64,000 nucleotides of DNA from WHSW01 sp963769945 (GTDB lineage: Bacteria; Actinomycetota; Thermoleophilia; Solirubrobacterales; 70-9), in assembly GCA_963769945.1 (NCBI GenBank), contig CAVYOA010000018.1, positions 124,001-188,000 of the forward strand, in the 5' to 3' direction. Below the pieces are notes generated by a model, which did not search any database, was not told where the DNA came from, and worked only from the letters and a program-made list of their open reading frames with translations. The position numbers and the translations under genes are program-made. Positions 1 through 8,010 of the stretch are shown here, one piece after another. Each line of letters starts with the position of its first letter. Within the stretch, counting starts at the first letter, position 1.

Positions 1-649
1 TCGCCTTACTCGTCTGCGCTGCGATCTCGCCACCGCGCTTGGCGAGCGCTCCGATGAGCTCGAGCGGGACGGAGACGAGCGCGATCAGAGGCGCGCCGAG
101 CACGGTGACGATCGCATCGGCGTAGAAGCGAAGCGCGCCGCGGCCGTCGCTGCGGTGCAGGCGCCCGGCGCGCACCTCGCGGGCGAAGTTGGGGTGGAAG
201 GTGAGGCCGTTGAGCAGCGTCTGCAGCATCCAGATCTGCGTTCGCCCCCACCGTGGCCAGCGCAGCAGTTCGAGGCTCTCGCCGTTCCTTAAGGCGAGGC
301 GGCGCAGGCTGTCGGGGGTGAGCAGCAGGCTCCCGGGCGAGAGGCCGATCGCCGCCCAGCCTTCGACGCCAATCGCGGCTTGCAGGCTGGCGCGGTTGGG
401 GATCGAGATTTCGCGGCCGCCCTCCACCCGGGCGCGGCACACCGCCTCCCATTCGGCAACGAGGTCGATCTCGCGCCCATGCTCGATCGCAACGCCGCAG
501 TTCTCGCAGCGATCAAGCACTCGCTCGCTGTTGGGCAGGGCGCTCAGCGGCATGCCGACGCTTGCCTCGCCGCCAGCCGGCGGGAGCGCGATCCAGCCAT
601 ATAGCGGCTCGCCGCAAAGAGGGCAGGGGTTGAGCTCATCGGTGCTCAT
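1..649 (-). CDS. Zinc-ribbon hypothetical protein, partial (runs off window)
   Basis: The reading frame opens at an ATG at 649 and stays open to the window edge, so the C-terminus is missing. About 216 residues are visible. The N-terminus carries CPLC near residues 9-12 and a second CENC pair about 40 residues later, which looks like a treble-clef or zinc-ribbon pair. The middle is soluble (motifs WPRWGRTQIW and LTFHPNF). The visible end is hydrophobic (VTVLGAPLIALVSVPLELIG), a likely membrane or amphipathic segment. I do not recognise the family. It diverges from the CBS-domain gene across a 337-base gap. The frame has the codon bias of its neighbours, so it is very likely a real gene. Confidence 0.6.
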   Translation of the reverse strand, partial: MSTDELNPCPLCGEPLYGWIALPPAGGEASVGMPLSALPNSERVLDRCENCGVAIEHGREIDLVAEWEAVCRARVEGGREISIPNRASLQAAIGVEGWAAIGLSPGSLLLTPDSLRRLALRNGESLELLRWPRWGRTQIWMLQTLLNGLTFHPNFAREVRAGRLHRSDGRGALRFYADAIVTVLGAPLIALVSVPLELIGALAKRGGEIAAQTSKA

Positions 650-774
650 CGGCGCGGGAGACTAGACGTGCGACGGCCGGGTGCGGATCTCGGGCGAGCC
701 GTGCCGGGCAGACGCGAGATGGGGTGGCTGGGTAGGGGCCAGGGCACGATCGTCTTGGTCGATCTCGGCACTGT

Positions 775-813
775 GTGGAGATCCATTCACGACAGTCGTG
801 AGTGGATCTCCAC
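775..813. repeat. 19-bp near-perfect palindrome (GTGGAGATC type)
   Basis: The left arm 775-793 pairs with the right arm 795-813 around a single-base centre, with one mismatch. The outer part reads GTGGAGATCC / GGATCTCCAC. A second intergenic palindrome with the same GTGGAGATC/GATCTCCAC outer arms is at 41914-41958. It could be an operator, a cruciform, or a member of a dispersed palindromic repeat family. Confidence 0.7.
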
Positions 814-909
814 GCGTGGAACGTAGCCGCGCGCGGCGGAACCCCACACCCCTACCCCGCAATCAAGCGCCCGCGTGCCCGCGGACTTCGGCCTGAACCC
901 ACCGAGCGC

Positions 910-940
910 GAGGAAACTGGCGAACACCCCGAGTTTCCTC
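910..940. repeat. 9-bp hairpin upstream of the CBS-domain gene
   Basis: Arms GAGGAAACT (910-918) and AGTTTCCTC (932-940) are perfectly complementary around a 13-base loop. The hairpin lies 47 bases upstream of the CBS gene start, so it could be an operator or a 5' leader structure. No T-tract follows, which argues against an intrinsic terminator. Confidence 0.45.
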
Positions 941-986
941 TGGCTCGTTGACCTCGGCGGCAGGTTCACGCCGGTATGTTCTGGCG

Positions 987-1433
987 GTGCAACTGCGCGA
1001 GATCATGACCTCGGGCGTGGTGACCGCCGCCGCCGACGCGAATCTGCTGAGCGTCGCCCAACTCATGCGCGACCACTCGGTCGGGTCGGTCGTGATCTGC
1101 GACCAGGACGGCGAGCCCGCGGCGATGGTCACAGATCGCGACCTCGCGGTGCGGGCGCTGGCCGAGCAAAGAGCACCCGATGAGCCTGTCCGTGAGCACG
1201 CCTCGCGACCGCTGGTCACCGGCGAGCCCGAGATGGATCTCGAGGAGGCGGCGGCGCTGATGGTGCAGCACCACATCCGTCGTCTGCCGATCGTCGACGG
1301 CTCGGCGCTGGTCGGGATCGTCACCCTCGACGACATCGCCGTGCGCTCCGGCAACCTCGAAGTCGCCCAGCGAATGACCCAGGAGGTCATCGAGGGGGCC
1401 CTGCCCGAGTTCTTCTTCCACGAACGCGGCTAG
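987..1433 (+). CDS. Tandem CBS-domain protein
   Basis: This is a protein of about 148 residues made of two CBS domains, the Bateman module that senses adenine nucleotides or other small ligands. The first runs from the start (LREIMTSGVVTAAAD) through MVTDRDLAVRAL. The second starts around ASRPLVTGEP and ends at GIVTLDDIAVRS. A short acidic/aromatic tail (LPEFFFHERG) follows. The GTG at 987 was chosen because homology begins right after it; an in-frame ATG at 948 would add 13 unconserved residues. There is no catalytic domain, so it probably acts as a stand-alone ligand-sensing or stress protein; its partner is unknown. It is followed within 3 bases by a small gene on the same strand. Confidence 0.85.
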   Translation: MQLREIMTSGVVTAAADANLLSVAQLMRDHSVGSVVICDQDGEPAAMVTDRDLAVRALAEQRAPDEPVREHASRPLVTGEPEMDLEEAAALMVQHHIRRLPIVDGSALVGIVTLDDIAVRSGNLEVAQRMTQEVIEGALPEFFFHERG

Positions 1434-1436
1434 CTC

Positions 1437-1661
1437 ATGGCACCGCCGACTCCACGCCAGCAGCGCCTGCGCGACCGCTTCGAGAGCCTGATCGGGCTGG
1501 CGGCCCCGCTGCTCGACGGGGTCTTGGCCGTGGGCGAGCGCGTTTCGCGCGTCGTCGGGCGCGAAGACGACTACATGCCCGTCCGCGCGGGTGCCGACCG
1601 CGTCGAGCTCACCGCCACAAGCGTCGAAGCCGATCGCCGGGGCGAAAGACTCGAAGGCTGA
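1437..1661 (+). CDS. Small hypothetical protein (74 aa)
   Basis: The ORF opens with ATG three bases after the CBS gene and ends three bases before the next ORF, so it is probably co-transcribed with both. The product has a central moderately hydrophobic stretch (LIGLAAPLLDGVLAVGERV) flanked by charged ends, and no recognisable domain. The tight spacing and matching codon bias support translation. No function is proposed. Confidence 0.5.
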   Translation: MAPPTPRQQRLRDRFESLIGLAAPLLDGVLAVGERVSRVVGREDDYMPVRAGADRVELTATSVEADRRGERLEG

Positions 1662-1664
1662 GCG

Positions 1665-2543
1665 ATGGCGCTGAGTCGCGAGCAGATTCTCGAGCGCGAA
1701 GACCGCGGCGCCCGCCTCGCCGGCTTCGCGGCGATTGCCGCGGCGCCGTTTTACATCATCTCGGTCGCGCTGGACCAAGGCGGTGCAGTCCCGCTGGCGG
1801 GGGTTGAAACGGAGCGCTACCGGGCGATCGACGCCGTTGCCACCGATTTGCTGCTCTCGGTCGTGCTGCGCTCGGTCGCCTTCGTGCTCTTGCTGTTCCC
1901 TCTGCTCTATCTCTTTCGCGCCACGCAGGCGCGCAGTCCTAGGGTCAGCGCCCCGATGATCGGGTTCGTCTTCATCGGGCCGATCCTGCTCGCGGTCCAA
2001 GGGGTGTTCGCCTGGATCGCGCAGACGTCGGTCGCCTCGGACTTCGCAGCTCAGTCGGGAGCGGGAGGCGATATCTACACGCTGCTCGACGACCTCGCCG
2101 AGAACTCGGTCGCCTTCGACATCGCCCAGAACCTCCTGTTCCCGGCGCTGCTCGGCCTCATCGTGGTCATGGTCTACGTGCCGCTGCAGGCCCTGCGGGT
2201 AGGTCTGCTGACGCGGTTCTTCGCAACGCTCGGGATGGCGCTCGGCGCTTCCTCGCTGTTCCTGGTTCCCGCGATATCGCTGCTTGCGTTGACTCTCTGG
2301 TTCGGCTGGCTCGGCTTGACGATTCTCAACAAGCGCCGCAAAGGTCGCCCGCCCGCCTGGGACGCCGGCGTCGCGATGCCATGGCCGAAGCCGGGTGAGG
2401 AGCCCCAGCCGGTGGCCGCTGCCGCTGCTGGGCCTGATCTCGTCGAGGGTGATGCGACAGAGCTGTTCGAACCCACGGACAGCCGCGATCACAGCGCCCG
2501 GCGCGAGCGCGCCAAAAAGAAGAAGCGCAAGCGCCGCCGGTGA
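1665..2543 (+). CDS. Hypothetical multi-pass membrane protein (292 aa)
   Basis: The protein has about five predicted membrane segments: near residues 18-36 (AAIAAAPFYIISVAL), 63-86, 100-120 (IGFVFIGPILLAVQGVFAWI), 155-175 (LLFPALLGLIVVMVYVPL) and 185-220. A cytoplasmic tail ends in a very basic stretch (RRERAKKKKRKRRR). The family is not recognised. The basic tail could bind nucleic acid or anionic lipid, which is inference only. Its stop overlaps the GTG start of the hydrolase gene, showing translational coupling. Confidence 0.7.
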   Translation: MALSREQILEREDRGARLAGFAAIAAAPFYIISVALDQGGAVPLAGVETERYRAIDAVATDLLLSVVLRSVAFVLLLFPLLYLFRATQARSPRVSAPMIGFVFIGPILLAVQGVFAWIAQTSVASDFAAQSGAGGDIYTLLDDLAENSVAFDIAQNLLFPALLGLIVVMVYVPLQALRVGLLTRFFATLGMALGASSLFLVPAISLLALTLWFGWLGLTILNKRRKGRPPAWDAGVAMPWPKPGEEPQPVAAAAAGPDLVEGDATELFEPTDSRDHSARRERAKKKKRKRRR

Positions 2544-3517
2544 GCACGAACCAGGGCTTTCGCTTTGGCGAGTCGCCGCCCAGCGCGCAGGAGGCCGAGC
2601 GTCTGCTGGCGATCTCGACGCGCCTGGTGCTCGAAGCGCGAGCACGAAACAAGGCGCTTGCTGCGCTCGATCTCGATCGTGAGCTTGAACGCCTGGAGCA
2701 TCAATGGCATCCGTTTCGTGGCGCGCGGGTGCATCTCGAGCGCCACGGCGATGACCCCGAGGCAGCGACGTTCGTCGTCGTCCACGGACTCGGCGACCAT
2801 GCGCGCCGCCAGCTCGGCCTCGCGGCGGCGCTCTCGCAGCGCGGCTACAACTCGCTCGTCGTCGATCGGCTCGGGCACGGTCTCTCAGAGGGGCGCCGCG
2901 GTGACGCCTCGCTGGAGGAGGACCTCGGCGTGCTCGAGCTCGTCATCGGCCTCGCACGCGCGGGCTCGCGCGGGCCCGTGATCCTGCTCGGCGATTCGCT
3001 CGGCGGGATCATGAGTTGGTACCTGCTCACCCGCGAGCCCGACATCGACGCTGCGATCTGTCATTGCATCGGCCACCCTGACGTTCACCCGAGCCGTTCG
3101 TTTGCCCGCAAGGCGCCGCTGATGCGAGCGTTCGGGCGCTTCGCTCCGCGGATGCGGATCGGCGTGCGCCAGATCGCTGACTACTCCCAGGTCGCGCTCG
3201 ACCCGGTGACCCGCACCTACTTCGACCAGGAGATCGACGATCTCTTCAACTTCGAGGTCACCGCGCGCTCGGTCGCCAGCTACATCGGCTTCGAGCCCGC
3301 GATCGCCTGGGAGCAGGTGAATACTCCTGCGCTTGTTCTCATCGGCGCCGCCGACGGCATGGTCACCCCCAAGTTCACCCGGCGCTCGCTCGATCGTGCT
3401 CGGCCTCCGCGCACCGACTACCTCGAGATCGAGGGTGCGGGACACCAGCTCTTCCTGGACGACCTGGGCAAGGCAACCGGGCCGGTGTTCGATTGGACCG
3501 CCAAGACACTGGCTTGA
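2540..3517 (+). CDS. Alpha/beta hydrolase, monoacylglycerol-lipase-like
   Basis: This is a serine hydrolase of about 325 residues with the lysophospholipase/monoglyceride lipase layout. HGLGDHARR (oxyanion-hole strand) is followed by VVDRLGHGLSEGRRGD and the nucleophile elbow GDSLGG, with Ser near residue 153. The acid is probably the Asp in IGAADGMV and the base the His in GAGHQLF. It likely hydrolyses a carboxylic ester such as a monoacylglycerol in the cytoplasm; the substrate cannot be read from sequence. The GTG start overlaps the upstream stop by four bases. The stop overlaps the next gene's TTG start, so this is the middle of a coupled operon. Confidence 0.85.
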   Translation: MSTNQGFRFGESPPSAQEAERLLAISTRLVLEARARNKALAALDLDRELERLEHQWHPFRGARVHLERHGDDPEAATFVVVHGLGDHARRQLGLAAALSQRGYNSLVVDRLGHGLSEGRRGDASLEEDLGVLELVIGLARAGSRGPVILLGDSLGGIMSWYLLTREPDIDAAICHCIGHPDVHPSRSFARKAPLMRAFGRFAPRMRIGVRQIADYSQVALDPVTRTYFDQEIDDLFNFEVTARSVASYIGFEPAIAWEQVNTPALVLIGAADGMVTPKFTRRSLDRARPPRTDYLEIEGAGHQLFLDDLGKATGPVFDWTAKTLA

Positions 3518-3918
3518 ACACGGCCCCCCGCCAAGCGATCCTCTATGACGCCGATTGCGGCTTTTGCCGCTGGGCCCTGGGCTGGGTTCTGCGCTGGGAT
3601 CGCCGCCGGCGCCTGCGCCCCGTCGCCCTGCAAGGCGCCGAGGCGGAGATTCTGCTGAGCGAGATCGAGCACGAGCGGCGGCTGGCGTCATGGCACCTGG
3701 TCGACGCTGCGGGCATCGTGCACTCGGGGGGTGAGGCGGCAGCGCCGCTGTTGAAGCTGTTGCCGGGCGGAGGTCCGGCGGCGGCGTTGGCGCTGCGAGC
3801 CCCGAACCTCGTCAATCGCGCCTACGCCGGCGTGGTGGAGAGGCGCGGGGCGTTGGGGAGGCCTGTGAGCGCGGGCGCCAAGCGCCGGGCCGATGCCCTG
3901 ATCGCGCAGCGCGGTTGA
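3514..3918 (+). CDS. DUF393 thiol-disulfide oxidoreductase-like (DCC family)
   Basis: The N-terminus carries LYDADCGFCRW, the DCC-family signature with a CxxC-type pair in a thioredoxin-like fold, and GG-rich segments follow around residues 70-90. The family is generally predicted to act in thiol-disulfide exchange, but its physiological role is poorly defined. The TTG at 3514 overlaps the hydrolase stop, which fits translational coupling; another TTG at 3493 would add seven residues. It is the last gene of the run that begins at the CBS protein. Confidence 0.8.
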   Translation: MNTAPRQAILYDADCGFCRWALGWVLRWDRRRRLRPVALQGAEAEILLSEIEHERRLASWHLVDAAGIVHSGGEAAAPLLKLLPGGGPAAALALRAPNLVNRAYAGVVERRGALGRPVSAGAKRRADALIAQRG

Positions 3919-3993
3919 GCTGCCCAAAGGTGGCGGCAAGTACCCAGAGGCCTCTAGAGTGAGAGCGGTGATCAGCTCGTGGCGGGGCAATCG

Positions 3994-5301
3994 ATGACGG
4001 CTCGCGCGCGGCTGCTCGCCGCTTTTCTGGGGCTGGTTGCGGCGACGAGCGTTGGCGCTGAGCGCGCTGGCGCGGGCGCCGCGGACGCGGACGCGGACGT
4101 GGTGCGCTCCGCGCCCTCCACAGCGCAGCGCAGCGCGCGTGTCACGCGTGAGTACTGGACGCAGCAGCGAATGCGCGCTGCGAAACCGGCAAAGCTGGTC
4201 CTCGGTGCCGATGGGCAGCTCTCAAGGCAATCCGCCCCTGTTGCGCGCCAGCCTCGCGAGGCGTTGCCGCGAGCGCCCGCGACCGATCTCAGTGCCGACA
4301 ACACAGGCTTTCCCAACCGCATCCACGGCAAGGTGTTCTTCACCTTCACGGATGGCAGCTCGCCGGGCGACTACGTCTGCTCCGCCACAATCGTCAGCTC
4401 GAACAGCCGCGCGCTTGCCTGGAGTGCCGGTCATTGCGTCAACGGCTCCGATGTCGGAGCCGGCTTTGCGACGAATTGGATGTTCGTGCCGGGATATCGC
4501 GACGGCGAGCAGCCTTTCGGCAGCTGGCCCGCAACGCGCCTGCTGACGACGAGCGGTTGGAACTCAGAGCAGAACCTCCGCGTCGACATCGGCGCCGCCG
4601 TGCTCGCCCGCGACGCCGAGGGTCGCGGCATCGAGGACGTGCTCGGCGCCCGCGGGATCGCCTTTGACCGCCCGCGAACGGGCAACGTGACCGCGCTCGG
4701 CTATCCAGCCGAGCCCAACCCGGGTGCGCTGCGGCTCGAGTTCGATGGTGAGCGCCTCTTCAGCTGCGCGTCCGCGCTCGGCTCCGACACGGGCCCGCCT
4801 CCGGGCAACGGCCCGGTGCCGCTGGCGATCGATTGCGACATGGCGGGAGGCTCCAGCGGCGGCGGCTGGATCAACGGACGTGGCGATCTGGTCGGGCTCG
4901 TGAGCTACGGCTACCAGGGCGACTTCAACCACATCTACGGGCCCTTCCACGGCGCGATCGCCGAGGAGCTCTACACGAGCGCCTCGGGCCCGCCGCTTCG
5001 CTGCGCGGGCCGGCAGGTGACGAACCTCGGCGGGGCGGGCAATGACGACTTCGGCGGCGGTGTCGGCGCCGAGGCGTTCAAGGTTGTCGGTGGCGACGAC
5101 CGCGTCGCCGGCGACGACGGCAACGACTTCGCCTGCGGGGGTGGCGGCAACGACCGTCTTGCCGGCGCTGCGGGTAACGACCGCCTGCGTGGCGGCGGCG
5201 GCAACGATCTCATTCTCGGCGGCCCGGGCCGCGACGTCTGTGACGGCGGCTCGGGACGCGATCGAGCCCGCGGTTGCGAGAAGAAGCTGCGGATTCCCTG
5301 A
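3994..5301 (+). CDS. Secreted trypsin-like serine protease with C-terminal RTX repeats
   Basis: An N-terminal signal peptide (MTARARLLAAFLGLVAATSV) and a propeptide-like stretch precede a chymotrypsin-fold domain. Catalytic residues are visible: His in SAGHCV (about residue 147), Asp in VDIGAAVLA (about 198) and Ser in GGSSGGGW (about 288). This resembles V8/glutamyl-endopeptidase-type proteases. After about residue 345 come five to six glycine/aspartate nonapeptide-like repeats (GGAGNDDF, GGGGNDRL, AGNDRLRGG, GGGGNDLI, GGPGRDVC), typical of calcium-binding RTX parallel beta-rolls. The ATG at 3994 puts the signal peptide at the true N-terminus. No type I secretion genes are nearby, so export is probably by Sec. 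Confidence 0.87.
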   Translation: MTARARLLAAFLGLVAATSVGAERAGAGAADADADVVRSAPSTAQRSARVTREYWTQQRMRAAKPAKLVLGADGQLSRQSAPVARQPREALPRAPATDLSADNTGFPNRIHGKVFFTFTDGSSPGDYVCSATIVSSNSRALAWSAGHCVNGSDVGAGFATNWMFVPGYRDGEQPFGSWPATRLLTTSGWNSEQNLRVDIGAAVLARDAEGRGIEDVLGARGIAFDRPRTGNVTALGYPAEPNPGALRLEFDGERLFSCASALGSDTGPPPGNGPVPLAIDCDMAGGSSGGGWINGRGDLVGLVSYGYQGDFNHIYGPFHGAIAEELYTSASGPPLRCAGRQVTNLGGAGNDDFGGGVGAEAFKVVGGDDRVAGDDGNDFACGGGGNDRLAGAAGNDRLRGGGGNDLILGGPGRDVCDGGSGRDRARGCEKKLRIP

Positions 5302-5423
5302 GGCCACGCGCCTGAGCGCTCAGCCGCTCTTTCGGTCCAGCAGCTGCAGCAGCTCGTGCGCGGCCAGCTCGATCTCCTGTGGCGCCACTCGGCGGCGCGG
5401 TAATGGCTCGGCGCGTTGGCGCC

Positions 5424-5867
5424 CTAGGGCGTTGCGCGAGCGCGCTCGAGGAAGTCGACTTGGGCCTGCTTGCGCATGATCATGTGCTCGAGCATGTGCT
5501 CGAGTGCCTCTGAGCGTCCTTCGCGTCCCGTCGGCTCGATCGCCGCCTGCAGCGCTTCGACCGCCTCGCTTTCGCAGTCCACGAGCCAACCGATCGCAGC
5601 GGCGGGCTCGCGCTCGGCCCGAAGCTCGGCGATCTCGGTCGCCGGCGTGCCACCGAGCGAGACGATCTTCTCGATCAACCTGCGCGCATCGGCGAGCTCC
5701 TCGTCGCCGTACTGGGTCAGCACGGCGCCCACGGCTTGGATGTCGAAGCCGACGAGGCTCGCGGCGGTCAACGAATACTGAAGCGCGGATCGCAGCTGCA
5801 GCCGCAGCGCGGAGTTGAGGCGCTCGACGGCGAGCTCCTCATTAAGTGTCTCTTCCTCTTCGCTCAC
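5424..5867 (-). CDS. Ferritin-like domain protein (bacterioferritin-like)
   Basis: This is an all-helical protein of about 147 residues with two carboxylate-rich helices: NSALRLQLRSALQYSL and QYGDEELADARRLIEK in the first half, and CESEAVEALQAAI and ALEHMLEHMIMRKQAQ in the second. The spacing fits a ferritin-like four-helix bundle; DEELADARRLIEK and EHMLEHM supply candidate iron ligands. The GTG at 5867 begins the conserved part (VSEEEETLNEE); a longer start at 5921 is possible but its N-terminus looks unrelated. It probably binds iron or protects against oxidative damage. It lies downstream of the ThyX-like gene on the same strand. Confidence 0.72.
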   Translation of the reverse strand: MSEEEETLNEELAVERLNSALRLQLRSALQYSLTAASLVGFDIQAVGAVLTQYGDEELADARRLIEKIVSLGGTPATEIAELRAEREPAAAIGWLVDCESEAVEALQAAIEPTGREGRSEALEHMLEHMIMRKQAQVDFLERARATP

Positions 5868-5918
5868 CGTGCCACCCCGATACCCAGTTGCGGCGAAGCC
5901 ACTCCCACACCGAGGAGG

Positions 5919-5947
5919 CACTTACTGGGCCTACGGCGTAGTAAGTG
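5919..5947. terminator. Hairpin between ThyX-like and ferritin-like genes
   Basis: CACTTACT (5919-5926) pairs perfectly with AGTAAGTG (5940-5947) around a 13-base GC-rich loop. It lies just downstream of the ThyX-like stop and about 50 bases upstream of the ferritin-like start. It could terminate the upstream gene or be an operator for the downstream one; no T-tract is present. Confidence 0.4.
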
Positions 5948-5963
5948 ACTCTTCATAGGTGCG

Positions 5964-7590
5964 CTAGCCCAGCGAGCTGACGCCGGGTGGGACGTCGCTG
6001 GTGTTACCGGCTTCGACGCGCTTTCGGTGGGTTCGGATCTCGCTCAGTATGCGCTCCAGCCGCGGTTCGGTCGAGGAGTCGACGTGGCTCATCGCCGCAG
6101 CGATGGCCGGATGCACTGCCGCGATGCGCTCGTGCATCGCCTGGGCCACGGCGCGGTAGGTGGGGTGGCCTTCGCGGCCCGAGCGCAGCTCGCACAAATG
6201 CATCGCCTCGCGCGCGTTGAGATCGAGCACGTAGCGGATGCGATAGCCGAGACACAGCGCGTAGGGAGCGACGTCGGGCATGCCGGCCTGCTCGAGGCGG
6301 TCGAACTCACGGTGGGAGAGCTCAAGCGCGCGCTCGTACTCGCCACCCTCGCCCGACTCGCGCACCTCTTCCGGCACGCCGGCGCCGAGGTCCGGCCCCA
6401 AACGCTGCCATTGGCAGGTCAGCATCCGGTGGCGCTGGAGGTCGCGGAAGCCGCCGTAGTCCGAGACGATCTCGAAGCGGTAGCGCACAGCCTCCCAGCC
6501 GCGACCGGGCCGGTGGCGGCGATTGCGGCGCTCGCCGGCGAGCTCGCCGATCGTCTCGGCCCGCTCGATCGGATCAAGGGCGCCAACGCGGCTGCGGATC
6601 TCCGTCTGCGACACGCCCGCGGACTCATACAGCGAAGCGCTCAGCAGGTCCTCCTCGGTGCCGTCGATGTGGACGAGCTCGACCGAGGGCACGCTGTCGC
6701 CGCCGCGACGGTCGAGACCGAGCCTGGCGACGGCGCGCTCGGTTGCCTCGCGGCGCTCGCGCAGGTGCTCGACCCAGTCGCCACCGCGGTCGGGCCGATC
6801 GACGCGCGAGACGAAGCTCGGGATCACCTGCTGCAGCTCGGTCAGCAGCATCTCGCCGTAGGCGCGCGCCTCTGGCAGCGGCGAGGCAGCGAGGCGCAGC
6901 AGCAGCTGCTCGTAAGCCTGGCCGGAGGCATAGACGCCGACGTGACTCAGCGTCGCGGCGGGCAATAGGCCGCGCAGCAGGTCGAGCGCTTTGGCCCGGA
7001 TCGAGCCGCGCCAAGCGCCCTCGGGCTGATCGTCCGCGCGCGGCCAGCGCTCGGCCGCCCACGCCTGCAGCGCCTCGAGGCTGCGCGAGTAGATCGTGAA
7101 AGATCTCGTCCATCGCTGCCCGGTACTCGGGGCCGAGATCGTCGTCGGCGTAGTAGCGGTAGCCGCCGATGCCCTCGATCGGCTTGTCGTAGGGGATATA
7201 GCGCGTCGACTGCTCGAGGTAGGCCGCCAAGCGCCCTCGCTGTAGCACCTTGGTGAGCACATTGGAAACCCATTCGCAGGCGACGTGGGCGCCGCCGACC
7301 TGGGCAATCGAGTCGTCGCCGTAGCCGATGAAAACGCGTTCGTAGAGGCCCGCGGCGCGCTCGCCTTCGACGCCGTCGAAAGGCCGGCCATCGGCAGGCA
7401 TCTCAGCGGCGAACTCCTCCAGATAGAGCCGGCGTAGCGTCCCCGGATAACGCGAGTAGCGAGCAAACAGCGCTCCCTTCACCGTCTCGGGCAGATTGAC
7501 GAGGCCGAAGACGGGCCGGTCGAGATTGGTGAAATGGGGCTCGAGCAGGGCCTGTTCGGCGGCGGTGAACGATTCGGCCGGGTAACGCAC
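5964..7590 (-). CDS. ThyX-like double-domain protein (frameshift near 7,098)
   Basis: About 540 residues in two frames joined by a one-base break near 7095-7102 (after MDEIFHD, continuing at YSRSLEALQAW). The protein resembles the flavin-dependent thymidylate synthase fold twice. The first half has RGRLAAYLEQSTRY (residues 118-131) where ThyX has RHRxxSxNxxSxRY, so the central His and first Ser are lost. The second half has LQRHRMLTCQWQRLG, keeping RHR but not the downstream Ser/Arg. It is therefore related to ThyX but may not make dTMP. The GTG at 7590 starts the conserved region. No thyA is seen in the window. Family membership is likely; catalytic competence is doubtful. Confidence 0.72.
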
Positions 7591-7638
7591 GCGCGCGACT
7601 GTAGTGAACCGCGCGGCGGGGGCGCCGCCGCTACCGGC

Positions 7639-7998
7639 TCAGCTCTTCGCCGGTGGCGGAGACTCCATCAGCTCGACTCGGTGACCGCCCGGCCCGACCG
7701 CGAAAGCTCGCCGGGCACCCCAGAGATCGCGCGTCTCTTCGACCTCGTGTCCGGCCTCGGCGATGCTCGCCATCGCCGCCTCGAAGTCGTCGACGACAAC
7801 CGCGGCGTGGCCGAGCACCGGGACCGTCGCGCCTTCGGTGTGGATGAGATGGATCTGCGTCTGGTCGCGCTCGACCCAGCTGACGTAGCCGCCGAGCGCC
7901 TCCGGCGACTCGACGGCCTCGAAGCCGAGCAGCTTCCAGAACTTCACCATCGCGTCGACGTCGTCGGGCAGCACCTCGATCGAAACGTGTTGGAGCAT
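7639..7998 (-). CDS. VOC-family (glyoxalase/bleomycin-resistance fold) protein
   Basis: This 119-residue protein has the paired beta-alpha-beta-beta-beta modules of the vicinal oxygen chelate superfamily. The first module starts MLQHVSIEVLPDDVDAMVKFWKLLGF. The second includes HAAVVVDDFEAAMASIAEAGHEVEE and ends GPGGHRVELME. A His near the N-terminus and the Glu in VELME are candidate metal ligands. The substrate cannot be inferred. It is followed by an NTF2-like gene on the same strand with a 12-base gap, so the two may be co-transcribed. Confidence 0.82.
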   Translation of the reverse strand: MLQHVSIEVLPDDVDAMVKFWKLLGFEAVESPEALGGYVSWVERDQTQIHLIHTEGATVPVLGHAAVVVDDFEAAMASIAEAGHEVEETRDLWGARRAFAVGPGGHRVELMESPPPAKS

Positions 7999-8010
7999 CC
8001 GCGTAACGGT

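Larger units (their letters stand above)
650..986. promoter_or_regulatory. Divergent intergenic region with two inverted repeats
   Basis: This gap of 337 bases separates two divergently oriented genes and should carry both promoters. It contains a long near-perfect palindrome at 775-813 and a second hairpin at 910-940, listed separately. No convincing -35/-10 pair or conserved small ORF was found. Confidence 0.4.

Noticed and set aside
966..2645. 559-residue open frame on the minus strand opposite the CBS, membrane protein and small genes
   Set aside because: It is an antisense shadow of high-GC coding sequence. The plus-strand genes have recognisable domains or membrane helices, and the antisense product has only charged low-complexity sequence.
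5320..5408. Possible 22-30-residue peptide (VAPQEIELAAHELLQLLDRKSG) downstream of the ferritin-like gene
   Set aside because: The sequence looks protein-like, but no convincing start or ribosome-binding site exists and it is too short to support.
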